Shown: positions 48,677-60,519, counted from the first letter of the stretch. The stretch: DNA of 64,000 nucleotides from Heterocephalus glaber (GCF_000247695.1 NW_004624795.1:11685800-11749799), one strand, 5' to 3'. Program-made: numbers and translations. Notes: generated by a model from the sequence alone, not told the origin.

Positions 48677-49054
48677 GAGCTTGCTCCCACTGCATGTCAC
48701 ATGCATAAATGCTCTGGTTCCTAAAAGAGGGGAAAATCCACACCTCCAACCTAAGGCAACTCCTCACTCCACCCGAAAGAGTGAATAGTCAAAGCCGGTC
48801 CTTTACCCCTCACAACTCTGCAAATTGCAAGCAAACAAGACTGCTCATGATAGGCGGCCCTGGAGTGCGGCCAGATTCCTGAGGGTGAGAAAAATATCAC
48901 ACTAAATCTCCAGAAGACAGTTCCCAGAGAGAAGCTGTTCTTCCCCAGGGACCACTGCCTTGCCAATGGTGGCCCGACCTGAGTCCCTCCAGGGGACCCC
49001 TTTGGCATGAGGCCGGCAGGACTTGGGGTCTTCCTTTGCTCACAACAGGCCTGG

Positions 49055-49155
49055 TAGGAGTGCGGAGGCATTTCAGTCTTCATCTTACAGAAAGAGAAAC
49101 TGAGGCTCAGGAAAGAGCCCCAGTCATAGCCATTTAGGATAAGTTCTCTATCCCC
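49055..49155 (-). repeat. MIR fragment (orientation uncertain)
   Basis: 'catcttacagaaagagaaactgaggctcaggaaagagcc' contains the MIR landmark. The surroundings are too degraded to orient it firmly. Confidence 0.5.
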
Positions 49156-49352
49156 TGAGCCAGGGGCAGACACACATTTCCAGTAGGGGGAGTTGGATTA
49201 AAGCATGCTGGGTGTTGCAAAATAGTGCTAGACTTAGAAAAAAGAGAAGTATGTTTTGCTTTAATTATGCAAATTACTAAAACACAGACAAATGTTTGGT
49301 TGGGCATGAGTTAAAAGAAAATTAAGAAATATTCCATGAGACAGTGAGGGTG

Positions 49353-49487
49353 AGCAATCCAACAGGAATTAGGTAAAAGCCACTCTCCCTTTTTTATGAA
49401 GTCTCCTCTCTCCTTCCTCCTCTCTTGCCTCTGTCCCCACCCCCATACACAAAATTACTCTGCAGTTGTTTCATGTTTTAATTTTTT
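49353..49487 (+). repeat. Left copy of a ~135-bp direct duplication
   Basis: It begins AGCAATCCAACAGGAATTA and runs through 'tttttatgaagtctcct...cacaaaatt-ctctgcagttgttt' into a T-rich end. It matches 49848-49982 at roughly nine of ten positions by eye. Confidence 0.85.
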
Positions 49488-49847
49488 CTTTTTCAGTATG
49501 TTTGCAGTACATAATGATTACACTCCTCGTGGGGAGTCGGTACATGACCCTGCTTAATTCTTTCTACGTCCCCTTCCTTAGTTGCTTTCCCATTTCCAAG
49601 AGATCCATCTCCCTGTTTCCTATTATCTGTCTTTCATTTTGCTCTTCAATTTATTCATACTTTGAGCTGCTCATATAAGAGAAACCAGGCAATATTTTAA
49701 CTTGTGTGTCTGATTTAGCTCCCTTAACATTACAATCTCAGGGTGCATCCGTTTCCCTACAAATGACTAAAATGTATCCTTCCTTATAGCAGAGTAGTGC
49801 TCCATTGTATGTATATACAGACTACATTTTCTCTATCCATTCATCTC
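49488..49847 (-). mobile_element. L1 3' fragment between direct duplications
   Basis: 'cagtatgtttgcagtacataatgattacactcc' and 'tgcatccgtttccctacaaatgactaaaatgtatccttccttatagcagagtagtgctccattgtatgtatatacagactacattttctctatccattcatc' are reverse L1 sequence (3' UTR and the end of ORF2), of the same type as the copy at 23.9 kb. Confidence 0.8.
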
Positions 49848-49982
49848 AGCAATCCAACTGGAATTATGTAAAAGCTGCTCTCCCTTTTTATGAAGTCTCC
49901 CCATTCCTTCCTCCTCTTGCCTCTCTGTCCCCACTTCCATTCACAAAATTGCTCTGCAGTTGTTTTATTTTTTAAATTTTTT
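49848..49982 (+). repeat. Right copy of the ~135-bp direct duplication
   Basis: It begins AGCAATCCAACTGGAATTA and follows the left copy with scattered substitutions and small indels, including the T-rich end. Confidence 0.85.
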
Positions 49983-50027
49983 ATTTAGAGACCCCATCCT
50001 TCTCCCGTAAAGAACCTGAAAGGAAGT

Positions 50028-50219
50028 GCGGCAGCACACGCCTGCAATCACAGAACTCTGGGAGGCTGAGGCAAGAGAATTGGGAGTTCAAGCCCAGCCT
50101 GGCCAACTGCATGATTTAGCAAGAACCTACCTTACAATAAAAAATAAATAAAGGATCTGGGAATTTAGCTCAGTGCAAAGGTACCAGGTTCAATCTCCAA
50201 TATCAAAAAAAAAAAAAAA
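50028..50219 (+). repeat. B1-ID dimeric SINE
   Basis: The B1-like arm ('cggcagcacacgcctgcaatcacagaactctgggaggctgaggcaagagaattgggagttcaagcccagcctggcc') is followed by an ID arm ('ggatctgggaatttagctcagtgcaaaggtaccaggttcaatctccaatatc') and an A-tail. Confidence 0.9.
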
Positions 50220-50879
50220 TGTGAAATATGGGAGCAATCAGACCAGAACTGAATTCTCAAAGTCCCATGTGATGCAGGAGAAGTGGCTCAGTATATTTGA
50301 GCGAGGAATGGTAGCACCTGGCTCATAGAAAGGCTCAAGCCCCCCTCTCTTCTGTGCCCTTTTTCTAAATAACAATGGGACAGAGCCTAGTCCTTTTGTC
50401 TTCTCTAGTTAGACTCCAGGTCACCCATGGAGCAACAAGCTTCATCCTAGAAGAAATATATCCCCTGGAAACTTTCCAGGAGGGCTTCTGGATTATTAAC
50501 CTAGCATTCTGGAGTGTATGCTTTTAAGCCAATGGCATTGTCATAAAACAATACTGCGGTGGTCATTTGACATTCATTGTATCTCCTTTGATCTTTGTCC
50601 AGCCCTACCTCAGACAGGGAGCCATAGCTCAGATTTTCACAGCACTGAGTGAAGGAGTCAGGCTTCGAACACCCGCTTTGCATCTGTCCGATTCTAAAGT
50701 CTATTCTCTTTCTCCTGTGGCCTTTGTCCATATATGTTCAAGTAACTTCTCCTTCTCATCAGACGCTGAGGTCAGAGGATGAGGGCCTAAAAGCCGGGGC
50801 TGTGGTGGGGTGGGAGGAAGGAGACTGCGAGTCCTTTTCCTTTCCAACATGAGTAGAAACATTCCCATTCCATTTTTCA
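50220..50879. other. Gene-free flank with MIR-like fragment
   Basis: A MIR-like piece lies near 50545-50745. Nothing else was recognised. Confidence 0.45.
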
Positions 50880-51345
50880 CTGTCTGTCACATCATAAGAA
50901 CACAAAGGCGTCAGCCAAACCCCTAAATATTTAAAGAGGAACAGAGCTCCAGATTAAATGAATATCCACAGTCAGACAGTAGCAGCAACTGAGAAACTGC
51001 CAAGCCACTTCTACCCTCATGAGAAGAGAAAAAGAAAATATCAACCAGGCCCTTCTACTGGGGGCCCTGAAATCAGATCCGGACAGGGCGATGCCACGCT
51101 GGGGAGCTTTAGCACAATCAAATCTTTTCACGTTTTGCCTCAGCCTGCTCCTTTTCACTGGGCTCCCAGCTAACAGCTTCCCTCCAGCAACAATGAACTG
51201 GTACCACAGTGATCCGGACTGTTTTGACACTAAGCATCAATTCCACAGCCTTGGTTTTCATCGACAGATCCATTATTCTGGTTCATTACAAGGCCGGACT
51301 GAGTTTTCCCATTAGAATGGAAACTTTCATTCACTCTGCCTTTCA
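50880..51345. promoter_or_regulatory. Repeat-free block, candidate distal enhancer
   Basis: No transposon is recognisable. Motifs include CCTAAATATTTAAAG (MEF2-like), CACAATCAAATCTTTTCACG (TCF/LEF-like ATCAAA), AACACAAAGGCG and repeated TTCATTCA. It could be a conserved element about 40 kb after NOG. Weak inference. Confidence 0.28.
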
Positions 51346-51910
51346 TTCACCCAGGAAGAAAGACAAAGAGAGGAAGGCAGGAGGGAGCTATGCTCAAGTG
51401 TTTAGAGAATGTGCACATGTTTTCTCCCTGGGACAGAACCCAGAGAGAGGAAATGTCACAGGGCTGTGACTGGGGTCCCAGGAGGAGGGTTAGGGCTTTC
51501 TGGTGGCTCAGAGCCACTGACAGGTGCCCCTACAAAATCTTCAGATGCCAGAAGAGAGGACCCAGTTGACTTTGCAAGAAGTGTGATCAAGCCATAGGGC
51601 AAAGCTGAGGAATAAAAGCCACTAGATTGCTAGCCCTTCCCCTGCAAGGAGACGGCAACCCACAAGCTATATGCAGCCCATTGGAGAAAGTGCCTACTAT
51701 GACTGGGGACCCAGACAGGTGCATTGTGTCCCTCTCAGGGCCTTCCACTGCGGGGAAGAAGCACAGCCCGCTGCAACAAAGAGCCGCTGTACACTCATGC
51801 CCGGGCCAGGCTCCTCAGAGAGCTCCCTGGGGAATGACCGTGGGCTGTGTTGAAGAGAACAGCTCTCCCGAGCATCTTTACAAACCAGTTTTAATAACTG
51901 TTCAAGGCCC

Positions 51911-52045
51911 CAGGCTGTGTATGTTTTTTGTTGCTGTTGTTGTTGGTTGGTTGGTTGGTACCAGGGATTGAACTCAGGCCCTTGCATTTGCGAGGCAGGC
52001 GGTGGAACCACTGAGCTAAATCCCCGGCCCAGGCTGTGTATGTTT
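51911..52045 (-). mobile_element. ID-like tRNA SINE with 16-bp target duplication
   Basis: Perfect CAGGCTGTGTATGTTT repeats (51911-51926 and 52030-52045) flank a reverse ID-like SINE with a T/TTG-rich tail (51927-51957). On the minus strand, A box TAGCTCAGTGG is intact. It shares the CCACCGCCTGCCTCGCAAATGC-type variant body with the 29.8-kb copy. Confidence 0.93.
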
Positions 52046-52264
52046 GTGTGCTAACACTGTCCCCAGCTTCACACTTCTGTTCAACTCTTATTTTTCTTTT
52101 TGTCAGGAGTCCTTTAACATACTACACCTCTTGCAGGGAGCTGTCTTATCTCCTTTTGGGAAAGAAGAGAATTATAAGAAGAGACCAAATCAATCCGTCA
52201 TTTAACAGAAGAAAAAAGTGCCAGATTTGGTTTCATCCTCACAAGAGCCTTTTGGGACAGTGAT

Positions 52265-52405
52265 CGTAGTCCTTGTGTTTTGGAAGAGAAGATTAGGACA
52301 CAGAGAGCTTGAATAACATGCCCAAAGTCACACAGCTAGTAAGGGGCCCAAGCAAGATGCTAACCCAAGCTTTTCTGACTTTAGAACCCATGCTCTTTCC
52401 ACTGC
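52265..52405 (+). repeat. MIR SINE remnant
   Basis: 'gaagagaagattaggacacagagagcttgaataacatgcccaaagtcacacagctagtaaggggcccaagc' matches the MIR core closely. Confidence 0.85.
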
Positions 52406-53074
52406 TCTGCCCCCTGAGATATCCCCTCTTTAAAGATTTCCCCCACAAAGCCTCTCTTGATCCAAGGGGTCTCAAAGTCTCAAGACCTCCCAGAGTTCGA
52501 AAGTAGAGCCACAGAAGCAGCCACTCCTCCCAGCTCCTCCTCCTTCACCCAGGATAGGACAAGAGGACAGAGGTGCAGGCTCTGTCTCCCTGTCTGTCCT
52601 CCTCCCCAGAGCAAGCTGGGCCAGTCCTGAGACGCCAAGCCCAGGCCTTGGTGCCTTCCCTCCAGAACCGTGTGTGCTAGGAGGGAAACCTCCTGCATGT
52701 GTTTCTGATTTGCGTGCATCCTGCCTGGTCTTCACAGAGTCATTCCAAGTCTGAGAAGCTTCGAGAGCCTTTTTTTAACAGCCCCACCTCTCTCTCCCTA
52801 TCCCTCTCTCTCTCGCTCTCTCTGACAGCTTTTCTCTTTGAATCAGAGAACAACTCTGCCAAGTAAAAATGTAACTCAAACCTCAAAGGGCTCAAGCACG
52901 GCTAAAAGCTCACAAGGCATGATCTCCCCGGAGATGCTGGCTCTGCAGCCGGGACTCCCACTGGGCACAGTGCTCCGTTGGCCAGAGGTGGGAAAATGCT
53001 GCCCTGAGTGTGCATCTGAAAGTCCTGCGCCAGCTCCTAGAGGCAGGGCTGACCTCTTCACTATAGGGGAGGAA
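52406..53074. other. Gene-free flank with (CT)n patch
   Basis: A CT-rich tract lies at 52787-52825. No gene. Confidence 0.5.
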
Positions 53075-53285
53075 GCAAGGCTCTGAGAGTTAAGAAGACT
53101 CATTTATTTAGTGTCTACTGTGTGCGAAGCACCTGATATCTATGTCTCACCTCATCCTCCCAGGGAGCCAGGTGGCAGGCAGGTATGCTAAGGTCCTAAG
53201 AAGTTTCCCTCTTTGCTTTATCACATAGCTTGCAAGAGGTAAAGTCAGAATTCAGCCCAGGACCATGGCACTCCAAATCCATTCT
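53075..53285 (+). repeat. MIR SINE remnant
   Basis: 'catttatttagtgtctactgtgtgcgaagcacctgatatctatgtctcacctcatcctcccagggagcc...tcacatagcttgcaagaggtaaagtcagaattcagcccagg' matches MIR. Confidence 0.85.
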
Positions 53286-53944
53286 TTTCCCACCATGTAG
53301 CAGGGATATCTGGAGAAGGTTTGGGGGTACCACAAGCAATGCTGGCAGGGAAATAAGTATGTGCATTGACAACCATCTAGCAACAAGCAAAAGGTCCAAG
53401 TCAAGGCATTGTCTGCTGGGGAGAAGTCAGATGCTCCGGCCAAGTGGACTCATTCAGAAAGGGCTTCCTCAAGAAGCAGATCCAAGACTGACCTGGCTGG
53501 GTCAGGTAGGGCACAGGGTCCCTCTGACACAAACCAAACCATACTGGACAGTGTCCCAGTGATCTGTCAGCTTAGCTTTGTGTCTGCACTTAGAGTCTGG
53601 ACACCCCACCCCCACCTTTCATCCCACCCTTTATCTCAATACTTGACGGTAATTCCCCTTGAGGTGATGAGGAGTCCCAAGAGAATTTGATGAGCATCGC
53701 TCCACACCCCAAAGACACAGAAACATGAAGTTATGTGTGCACAGACTGCGGCAGGAGAACCCCTGATCCCATGCACTGTTTTGTGCTATTCACTGACGTG
53801 TGTGTATCAGCCCTGCATAGTCCCGGTATCTAGTATGTGAATTATCCACAATGGCTTCCCCTCTAATCTCATTTCTCTTTATCACCACCAGAGAATTAAA
53901 CAATAAATCCTATGCTAAATTCCACAAAGTTGCATGAACTCACT
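53286..53944. other. Gene-free flank
   Basis: No gene or clear repeat was seen. Overlapping frames of 93 and 110 codons at 53230-53690 show no domain. Confidence 0.45.
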
Positions 53945-54457
53945 TTATCCTCTGTGTGATAGGCAGCTACTGACATGGCTCCCAATAGTCCCACCTCCTC
54001 GAATTCAGGCCCTTTCATAGTTCCCTCCCTTTGACTGTGAGCTGGACCTAGTGACGTGCTTCTAATAAACAAGAAAATGCATGTCCCTTCCAAGGCCGTG
54101 TTATAAAAGGATTCTGGCCCTTGCTTTTTCACCTCCTTTTGTCTCTTCCTTGCTCCCTTTGACAGAGTTGCCATGTTACAAACCATGCTCTAGAAAAGGG
54201 AGGGCTCCAGCCATTAACTCCCGGCCCAATAGCCTTCGAGCTACCAAATGCTGCCCCCAACCTCCTCCATCAGACTAAAAGCAGATTCTCCCCAAGTTGA
54301 GTCCTGAGATGACAGGAGCCCCAGCTGTAATCCCAGAGGACTCAGCTAAGCTACCTCTGATTTTCTGCTCCACAGAAACTGTGAGATAATAAGTGTTTGT
54401 TGCTTTGATCACTAAGTTTAGGGGTAATTTATTACACCAGCAGAGATAGCCAGTGCC
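53945..54457 (+). mobile_element. MLT1-like MaLR LTR, near full length
   Basis: The blocks 'tgactgtgagctggacctagtgacgtgcttctaataaacaag', 'ccatgttacaaaccatgctc' and the terminus 'aaactgtgagataataagtgtttgttgctttgatcactaagtttaggggtaatttattacaccagcagagatagcc' follow the MLT1 order. Confidence 0.85.
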
Positions 54458-54607
54458 AATAACAAATCTGATATCCTATGAAACATCTGCTCTTTGCCAA
54501 TGATTCTAAGAGAAGAGAGTCAAATAAGACCCACCCCATTCTCCTAGATGGTTTCAATCCATGAGTGAGCTAGAAAATCAGATCATTATAATTCACCTAC
54601 ATAAATA

Positions 54608-54770
54608 CAGTGGCACCTCAGTTCACGAACTTAATTCTTTCCATGATTCTGGTCGCAAACCAAATTGGATGAGAACGGAATCAAATTCAGTGGTTAGGTT
54701 CAAGTTGACTTTATGGGGAAATTTGATTCTGTTCTCATCCAATTTGACTATTATGATGAAGTTAATATCC
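54608..54770. mobile_element. MITE-like element with 26-bp internal inverted repeat
   Basis: 'cagtggcacctcagttcacgaacttaattctttcc' starts the element in the style of a DNA transposon end. Inverted arms at 54662-54687 and 54720-54745 are complementary at 25 of 26 positions around a 32-base loop. I cannot assign a family, and the 3' limit is unclear. Confidence 0.55.
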
Positions 54771-55827
54771 ATTGGCAAAGTAGACAAGAGGAGAGGTGGG
54801 AAATATAGCACATCCCTTTGCGGGGGGAACTGCAAATTCAAGTGGCAAAAGATGTAAATACAGAAAGAGATGATGAATTAGGGCCCCAAATTTAATCTAC
54901 TCTAAAGGATTATGACAGTTTAGGAAAACAAACAAACATCCATTTAATACATGCATACAGAAGATACTGGAAGAGAGTACATCAAATATTGACAGTGAAT
55001 GATGAAGGATTGAACATGTTTTTTATTCCGCCTCTATATATTTTTCAATCTCCAAATGTTACACAAGGGGCATGTTTACACTTAAAATAAGAAAAAAAGT
55101 TACTAAAAATATGAAAAGGGCTCTTGGACCACAAAGGAAGGAGAATTCTTTCTGGCTGAGAGAGGCAGGGAAGGCACTGCAGGCAGGGAACAGGGAGCTG
55201 GCCCTGAAGGAGAAGATGTTTTTCTCCTTAGAAGCATGCTAAGGCTAAGGCCATCTTGGGCCCAGACAAGAGGAGCAGCCACGAACCCAGGAGGGGACTT
55301 GCCTTAAAGCTGCCCCAACAGGAAGTGCACCTTAATTCAGTGCACAGATGGGTGAGTGACTAGCAGTGGAGAATTCACCTGGCTGAAGGCAAAGCAGAGA
55401 GGAAACAGGAATTACTGGGAATTCCATAATTCATCCCTCATGGGAACTGTTATCTAAAACATCAGAGAAGGGACTTTAGAGAGCAGGTGAGCCTCCTCAT
55501 TTCAGTCAAAATGAAGCTGCTGGCCACCAGTTACTCTTGACGTAGGGAAACAACAGTTTCATAGAATTCAATCTAATACCAACGAATAAACTGAATCCAA
55601 AGAGGGAGAGCAGTTTTTGTAGAGAAAGTGAGTGGCAAAAGCCAGGACACGGCCATGCCACTCAAAGAGTGGGCAAAGAAGGATGCCCACAGCAAGTTCA
55701 AGTTTCCTCTTGTCTGCAGTTCAGATAAGAACAGGTCGGTGAGGACCAGAGCTTTGCCAATCCCAACCTTAGAGTTTCCTCTCTGTGCACTCCACTGAGG
55801 CTCCTAGAAAAGAACACACTTAATCTT
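54771..55827. other. Gene-free flank
   Basis: No gene or confident repeat was seen. Confidence 0.45.
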
Positions 55828-55852
55828 CACCACCACCACCACCATCATCATC
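55828..55852 (+). repeat. (CAC)n(CAT)n trinucleotide patch
   Basis: About five CAC/ACC units run into CATCATCATCA. Confidence 0.9.
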
Positions 55853-55880
55853 AGGCTTTGCCTTTCAAGTCCATCTGCTG

Positions 55881-56052
55881 CCGAGTTCTGTGTTGCTTGC
55901 TGTAAACCCACCCACTCGGGGAGCAGAGAGAGGAGGAGTGCAAACTCAAGGCCACTCTGGGCCTCTTAGTTAGACCCTGTCTCAAAATAAAATAAATAAA
56001 AAGGACTAGGGATGTAGTCCAGGGCTCCCTGAGTTCAACCTCCAATTTTGCT
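55881..56052 (+). repeat. B1-ID dimeric SINE
   Basis: A degraded B1-like arm ending 'agttagaccctgtctcaaaataaaataaataaaa' is followed by an ID arm ('ggactagggatgtagtccagggctccctgagttcaacctcc'). Confidence 0.8.
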
Positions 56053-57798
56053 AAATAACTGACTTGTTAATTAATTAATTAATTCTGTCTGCTGACAGCC
56101 ATGAGGAGAACAAGGTCTTGGAAGTTCCTTGTGGACCAAGATGGTACTTCGCTCTTCTCTGTGGCATCTATGGGCCATAGCACAATTCTAGGCACGTAGT
56201 CACAGTTCAATCATATTTGCTAAGTCCATTGCCAGCTGTCTTCTTTTCTAGTTTCCCAGGCTGTGGGGTTTCAGCCCTGATCTTGCTCTGTAACTTTTAT
56301 TTTTAAGTAAGAAGCTTTGGGTGACAGAGTGTGGGGTTGAAAGAAGCATAGGAAGGGACAGGGTAGCCACGGAGGGGCCCTGAAGTTCAAGGGTAGCTCT
56401 GCAAAACCACATTTTTATTGCACTTAGAAAACACTGGTTTTTATAAGAAAACAAGGGGGCAAATCCATCCCTTTGTGGGGGGATTTGGGAGCAAGCATTA
56501 GCCTCCTAAGAGGGTTCACAAGCTTATACTTAGCCTCTCTCTCACTCACACACATAAAACACACACACACACCCCTCTCGTATCAAGCACCAGCACCAGG
56601 TTGAGCAGGTTAGAGAGGCATGGCACCACTATTCCCTGCTCATGCCTGCTTTTCAAGAGACTGCCCCAGAGTGGCTTCTCTATCCTTCTTCTACCTGAAA
56701 ATTAGATTAAAATTTGCCCTTGAGTTTGTCCCAGGACCAGTCCAGGTCAGAGTGCTCACAGCAGGGCCATTCAACATGCACTAATCATTTCTTCCTATCT
56801 TCCCGTGAGATTATAATACTCTGGGCTCGAGCTCCTGGTACAGCCTGACTGTGTTAGGCCCTGACGTGCTTCAGCCACTGTGAAATACCCTGAACAAACA
56901 GGCCCTGGGAAAAAGCTCTCTGGAGGGAGCAATAGCCTCCAACTCCTCTTTCACCCAAGTCACCTGCAGGGAGGGATGGAGGAGGAAGTGGAGGGGCAGA
57001 GTGGACACTGGAGTTGTCCTCCCTAGGGCCTCTGTATGCTTCAGAGGACCTGTGCCCTGATGCCAGCTGCTCGTGGGGCGCTCTGAAGAGGCCCCTCAGA
57101 ATCTCTTCTCTCCCTGGTCAGGAACAGGCGAGGAGTCCAGGAATGGCCTCAGCCCCAAGGAGACACAGCTGGAAAGTAGCCAAACCCGCCTGGAAGAAGC
57201 ACCTCTCAGCTTCCCCTCCTGCCCTCCTCCCAGGTACCTCCTGCCACACTTCAGGCTGGGGCCCCATTTGCCTCTTCTCCTCCTCTGCTCCTGTTTCCAC
57301 CACACACAGCTCCTCCTGAATGGGGCCTGTAGCATGAAAGCCCCGGAGGGGAGGTTGCCCCTCTGATTCTTTCCAGCTGTCAGAGAAGCCAGCTAAGAAT
57401 AACTGCACCCAAAATAGCACTAGTGATGATTTAGGTGTGGCTCAGCCCAGAGGCAGGTGGATGGACCAGATGACCTGTGAGCGTTCCTTCTCCTTGGGTA
57501 ACTTACTTACTCAGCAAGAATATGCTGGACACCTACTATGTGCTGGGAATGCACCTATGTTATGCTGGATGCTGGGAATGCATGGAGTTCTCAGCCCTGT
57601 GAGCAAACCACAGACCCCCCCTCTGCCCCCACCTGACTCCTGCCCCAGCTATGCTACTGCACCATGACACTGTGCTCAGACCTCTGGCCTAGCTTGATAC
57701 ACAGTTTTATATTTGCCCATCTCTTTAGTAGCTCTCCCACTGGAGTTTGAATTCTAGAGACAAGAATTATTTCCAAGTCTTCAGAATGTGGCACAATA
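56053..57798. other. Gene-free flank
   Basis: A TTAA-type patch (56069-56084) and a CA patch (56543-56572) are present. Overlapping frames near 57.0-57.4 kb lack domains. No gene. Confidence 0.45.
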
Positions 57799-57855
57799 GT
57801 GGGTGGGTGGATGGATGGATGGATGGATGGGTGGATGCATGGTAGATGGATCAAT
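57799..57855 (+). repeat. (GGAT)n tetranucleotide repeat
   Basis: GGGT units are followed by about six GGAT units, with a few variant units at the end. Confidence 0.93.
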
Positions 57856-57973
57856 CAAATACTTTATGAAGATGTTATATGAGTTTTTTTCTATGGGCTT
57901 CTTATTGGACCCCATTTGGTTGGGCCCTACTATATTAATGTGAACTACAGTAAGATTAAACATTAAACATACA

Positions 57974-58159
57974 AACTGGGTATTATGGTGCATGTCTCTA
58001 ATCCTAGCACTTGGGAGGCTGAAGCAGCAGGATCCCAAGTTCAATCCCAGCTTGGGCAATTTAGCAACTTACTGAGACCCTTTTAAAAATAAGGTCAGGG
58101 ATATAATTCAGTGAAGGCCCTAGGTTCAATCCTAAGTATTGTAAAACAAACAAACAAAT
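57974..58159 (+). repeat. B1-ID dimeric SINE
   Basis: The B1 arm ('ctgggtattatggtgcatgtctctaatcctagcacttgggaggctgaagcagcaggatcccaagttcaatcccagcttgggc') and ID arm ('aaggtcagggatataattcagtgaaggccctaggttcaatcctaagtattg') have an A-rich linker and a (CAAA)n tail. Confidence 0.92.
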
Positions 58160-59589
58160 AACTGACATCTAAAGCAAACATTTGAGACTAGGACATTAAG
58201 TACAAACAGGTATGCAAGTGCTCTTCCTCCCATATCAACGGACACTTTCCTACTAACTGCAGACTTGGCCTTGGGATCCTTCTCAACACAGTGTCTAGCA
58301 TACAGTCAACTGCTGGAAGTGTGAGGTCTGTTGCAGCTTAGCTGCCACCCATGACCCAGAAGGTCAGGCGGGAAGAAGGAGAGGTAAAGCTCAGATGGAC
58401 CATGAGGCCAGATGGCAGGTGTGACACTCCAGAACAGTTTTATGATGGACAAGCCTGCCCTGCTGAAGCTAACACTAAGAAGTACTTACAGAAATACATG
58501 CACATTTGTGTCCAGATGCTCGTTAATGATTCTGTTCTTCATACTGACTAATGGATTACTTACTCATCTCCTCAAGAAATCACAAAATTCCCAAATGCCT
58601 AAGGGAATCCCCAAATTTCCAAAGCCAGCCTTAAAGAGGATCAAGTTCTAATCACGTCATCCTCCCATCCAGGACTGCCGATGGCCGTCAATCACCTACT
58701 TGGCTCAGCTTTTTAGCAAGGTAAACTAGACCCCTCATAAAGGTACAGCCAGGGAGGACTCCTCCCAGTGGGCCACCTCCCATTGTCAGACTCCGCCTTT
58801 ACTCTGTCCTTTGCTGTAATGCTCCTTCACCACTCCACCTGGTTTGAATCTCCTAGTTTAAATGCTTCCAACTAATGATTCATTTTTAAAAGTGAATACA
58901 ATTAAGTATGCTTAAGATGATAACATACAGTATGATGACCACAGTGGTGAAGATGTCACCCCTGGGAGTAAACACTGGCAAGGAACACGGCAGAATGCTA
59001 ACAAAACTTAACTTGGTGGCATGGAAATATGAGTGATATTTCTTCTTTCTTCTGTTTTCTAAATGGTTTCTGATATAACTCTGTTGCTTTTATAAAGGGA
59101 TCATTAGATTTTACCAATGTCTACTCCAGGATGGGAATTAAGCTATTTTTAAAACTTATATTCTACCACAGGCCAATCAAAATGCTGTCAGCTCCGAGAT
59201 GACTTTCCTAATTATACCTCCACCATCTTGCCCTCTTAAGACACAGTATCTTCTCCTCTATGTCCCACAGTCCTGAAGGACATCTATTAGAGGAGTTACC
59301 ATCGTCTGTCTTGAACGACAGATGATTCTATGCACACCTGTCTTCAGTGTTATGATGTGACAACATAATTTTGGAATCAATAAATAAAAGAATGGCCATG
59401 CTTTCAGCCTGTACTGGTTGTAATATATAATAAGAAATGAGTTAATACCTTCTCATTACTATTGTTTGACACTCTTAATTCCCCCCTCCCCAACACACAC
59501 ACAAGTATTCTAAATCCCAAGCAATTATTTAGCAAGCACTTCTAAAACCAAACTGTAGAGACCTTGAGGGTGGAGACTGACTAGATCTT
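58160..59589. other. Gene-free flank
   Basis: No gene or clear repeat. The part after 58.85 kb is AT-rich. Confidence 0.45.
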
Positions 59590-60250
59590 CTAATGCTCAC
59601 TGGACTTTAAAACAAGTAAAATCAACCACTTAGGTAATTAATTTGTGGGAAATGTGAAAAGTAACTCTTGCCTGTGAGCTGTGCACTCCTCTGTGGGATT
59701 TAAGCATTCAGCCAGTTGGATGAAGAATTAAGTGCGGAGATGCTATTGACCATAGTAGGAGAATAAGCCTTCACTCCCAACCCAGACAGTGCAGAATCAC
59801 CCAACACACTCACACAGGTACAGCATAATTGGTGGATCATTTGTTTGAGCTTGCAAAATGGATTTCTTAAATGTTTGAGCTGGTGTTAGAAGTGTTTTCA
59901 AAGTGCCTGCATACTCATCTTAAAGACACACATTATTAAGGGATCTCATTCGACATTTAACAATTTTGTATATTAATATTCCCCTCTTTCCCCTAAATGG
60001 CCTAAGCCATCTAAATCCACAGCATCAAAAGTCATTACACAAAAAGAACAAGATGTTGCCAGAGCCACTGTGGCCTGGCATTGAATCTGCGTGAGCTGAG
60101 ATGATTCGGGCAGATTTATATTCTGTTATTTCCTGAACTCCAAGCAAAACCTCACAGGTTCAAGTCTTTGAAAGCATTTGTCTGAGCAATCTCACTTCAT
60201 CACTCTGAAAGGATATGGAGTGTTCTGCCATCTGCTTAAGCTGTGATGCC
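59590..60250. promoter_or_regulatory. Repeat-free AT-rich block, candidate distal enhancer
   Basis: About 660 bases lack recognisable transposons and contain TAATTAATTT, TTTAAGCATTC, GCATAATTGG, ATTATTAAG and TTTGTATATTAATATTCCCC-type motifs. It is the longest such block in the distal region. Regulatory role inferred only. Confidence 0.33.
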
Positions 60251-60519
60251 TTCATAGAAGGGAAATATTCTCATTCATTCCCCCCCGCCCCTCTTTCTCT
60301 CTCTCCTAGAAATATAAACTCCAAACTCCAAGATGGATTCCAAGGTCCATGGCCACTGGAAAGAGATCTTTGTTTAATCTTCTTTCTACCAGAATTTTTC
60401 TCTTGCTTCTTCTCTATGTTCCTACGACATGGGAAGAACCGCAGAGGGTATACGTGGTACTTCAGACTCTGACATGACTTGCTCTTCTCACTAGCAAATG
60501 ACATAAAGGCTCAGACTAG

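Noticed and set aside
51627..51971. 114-codon frame
   Set aside because: It ends inside the ID-like SINE and has no domain.
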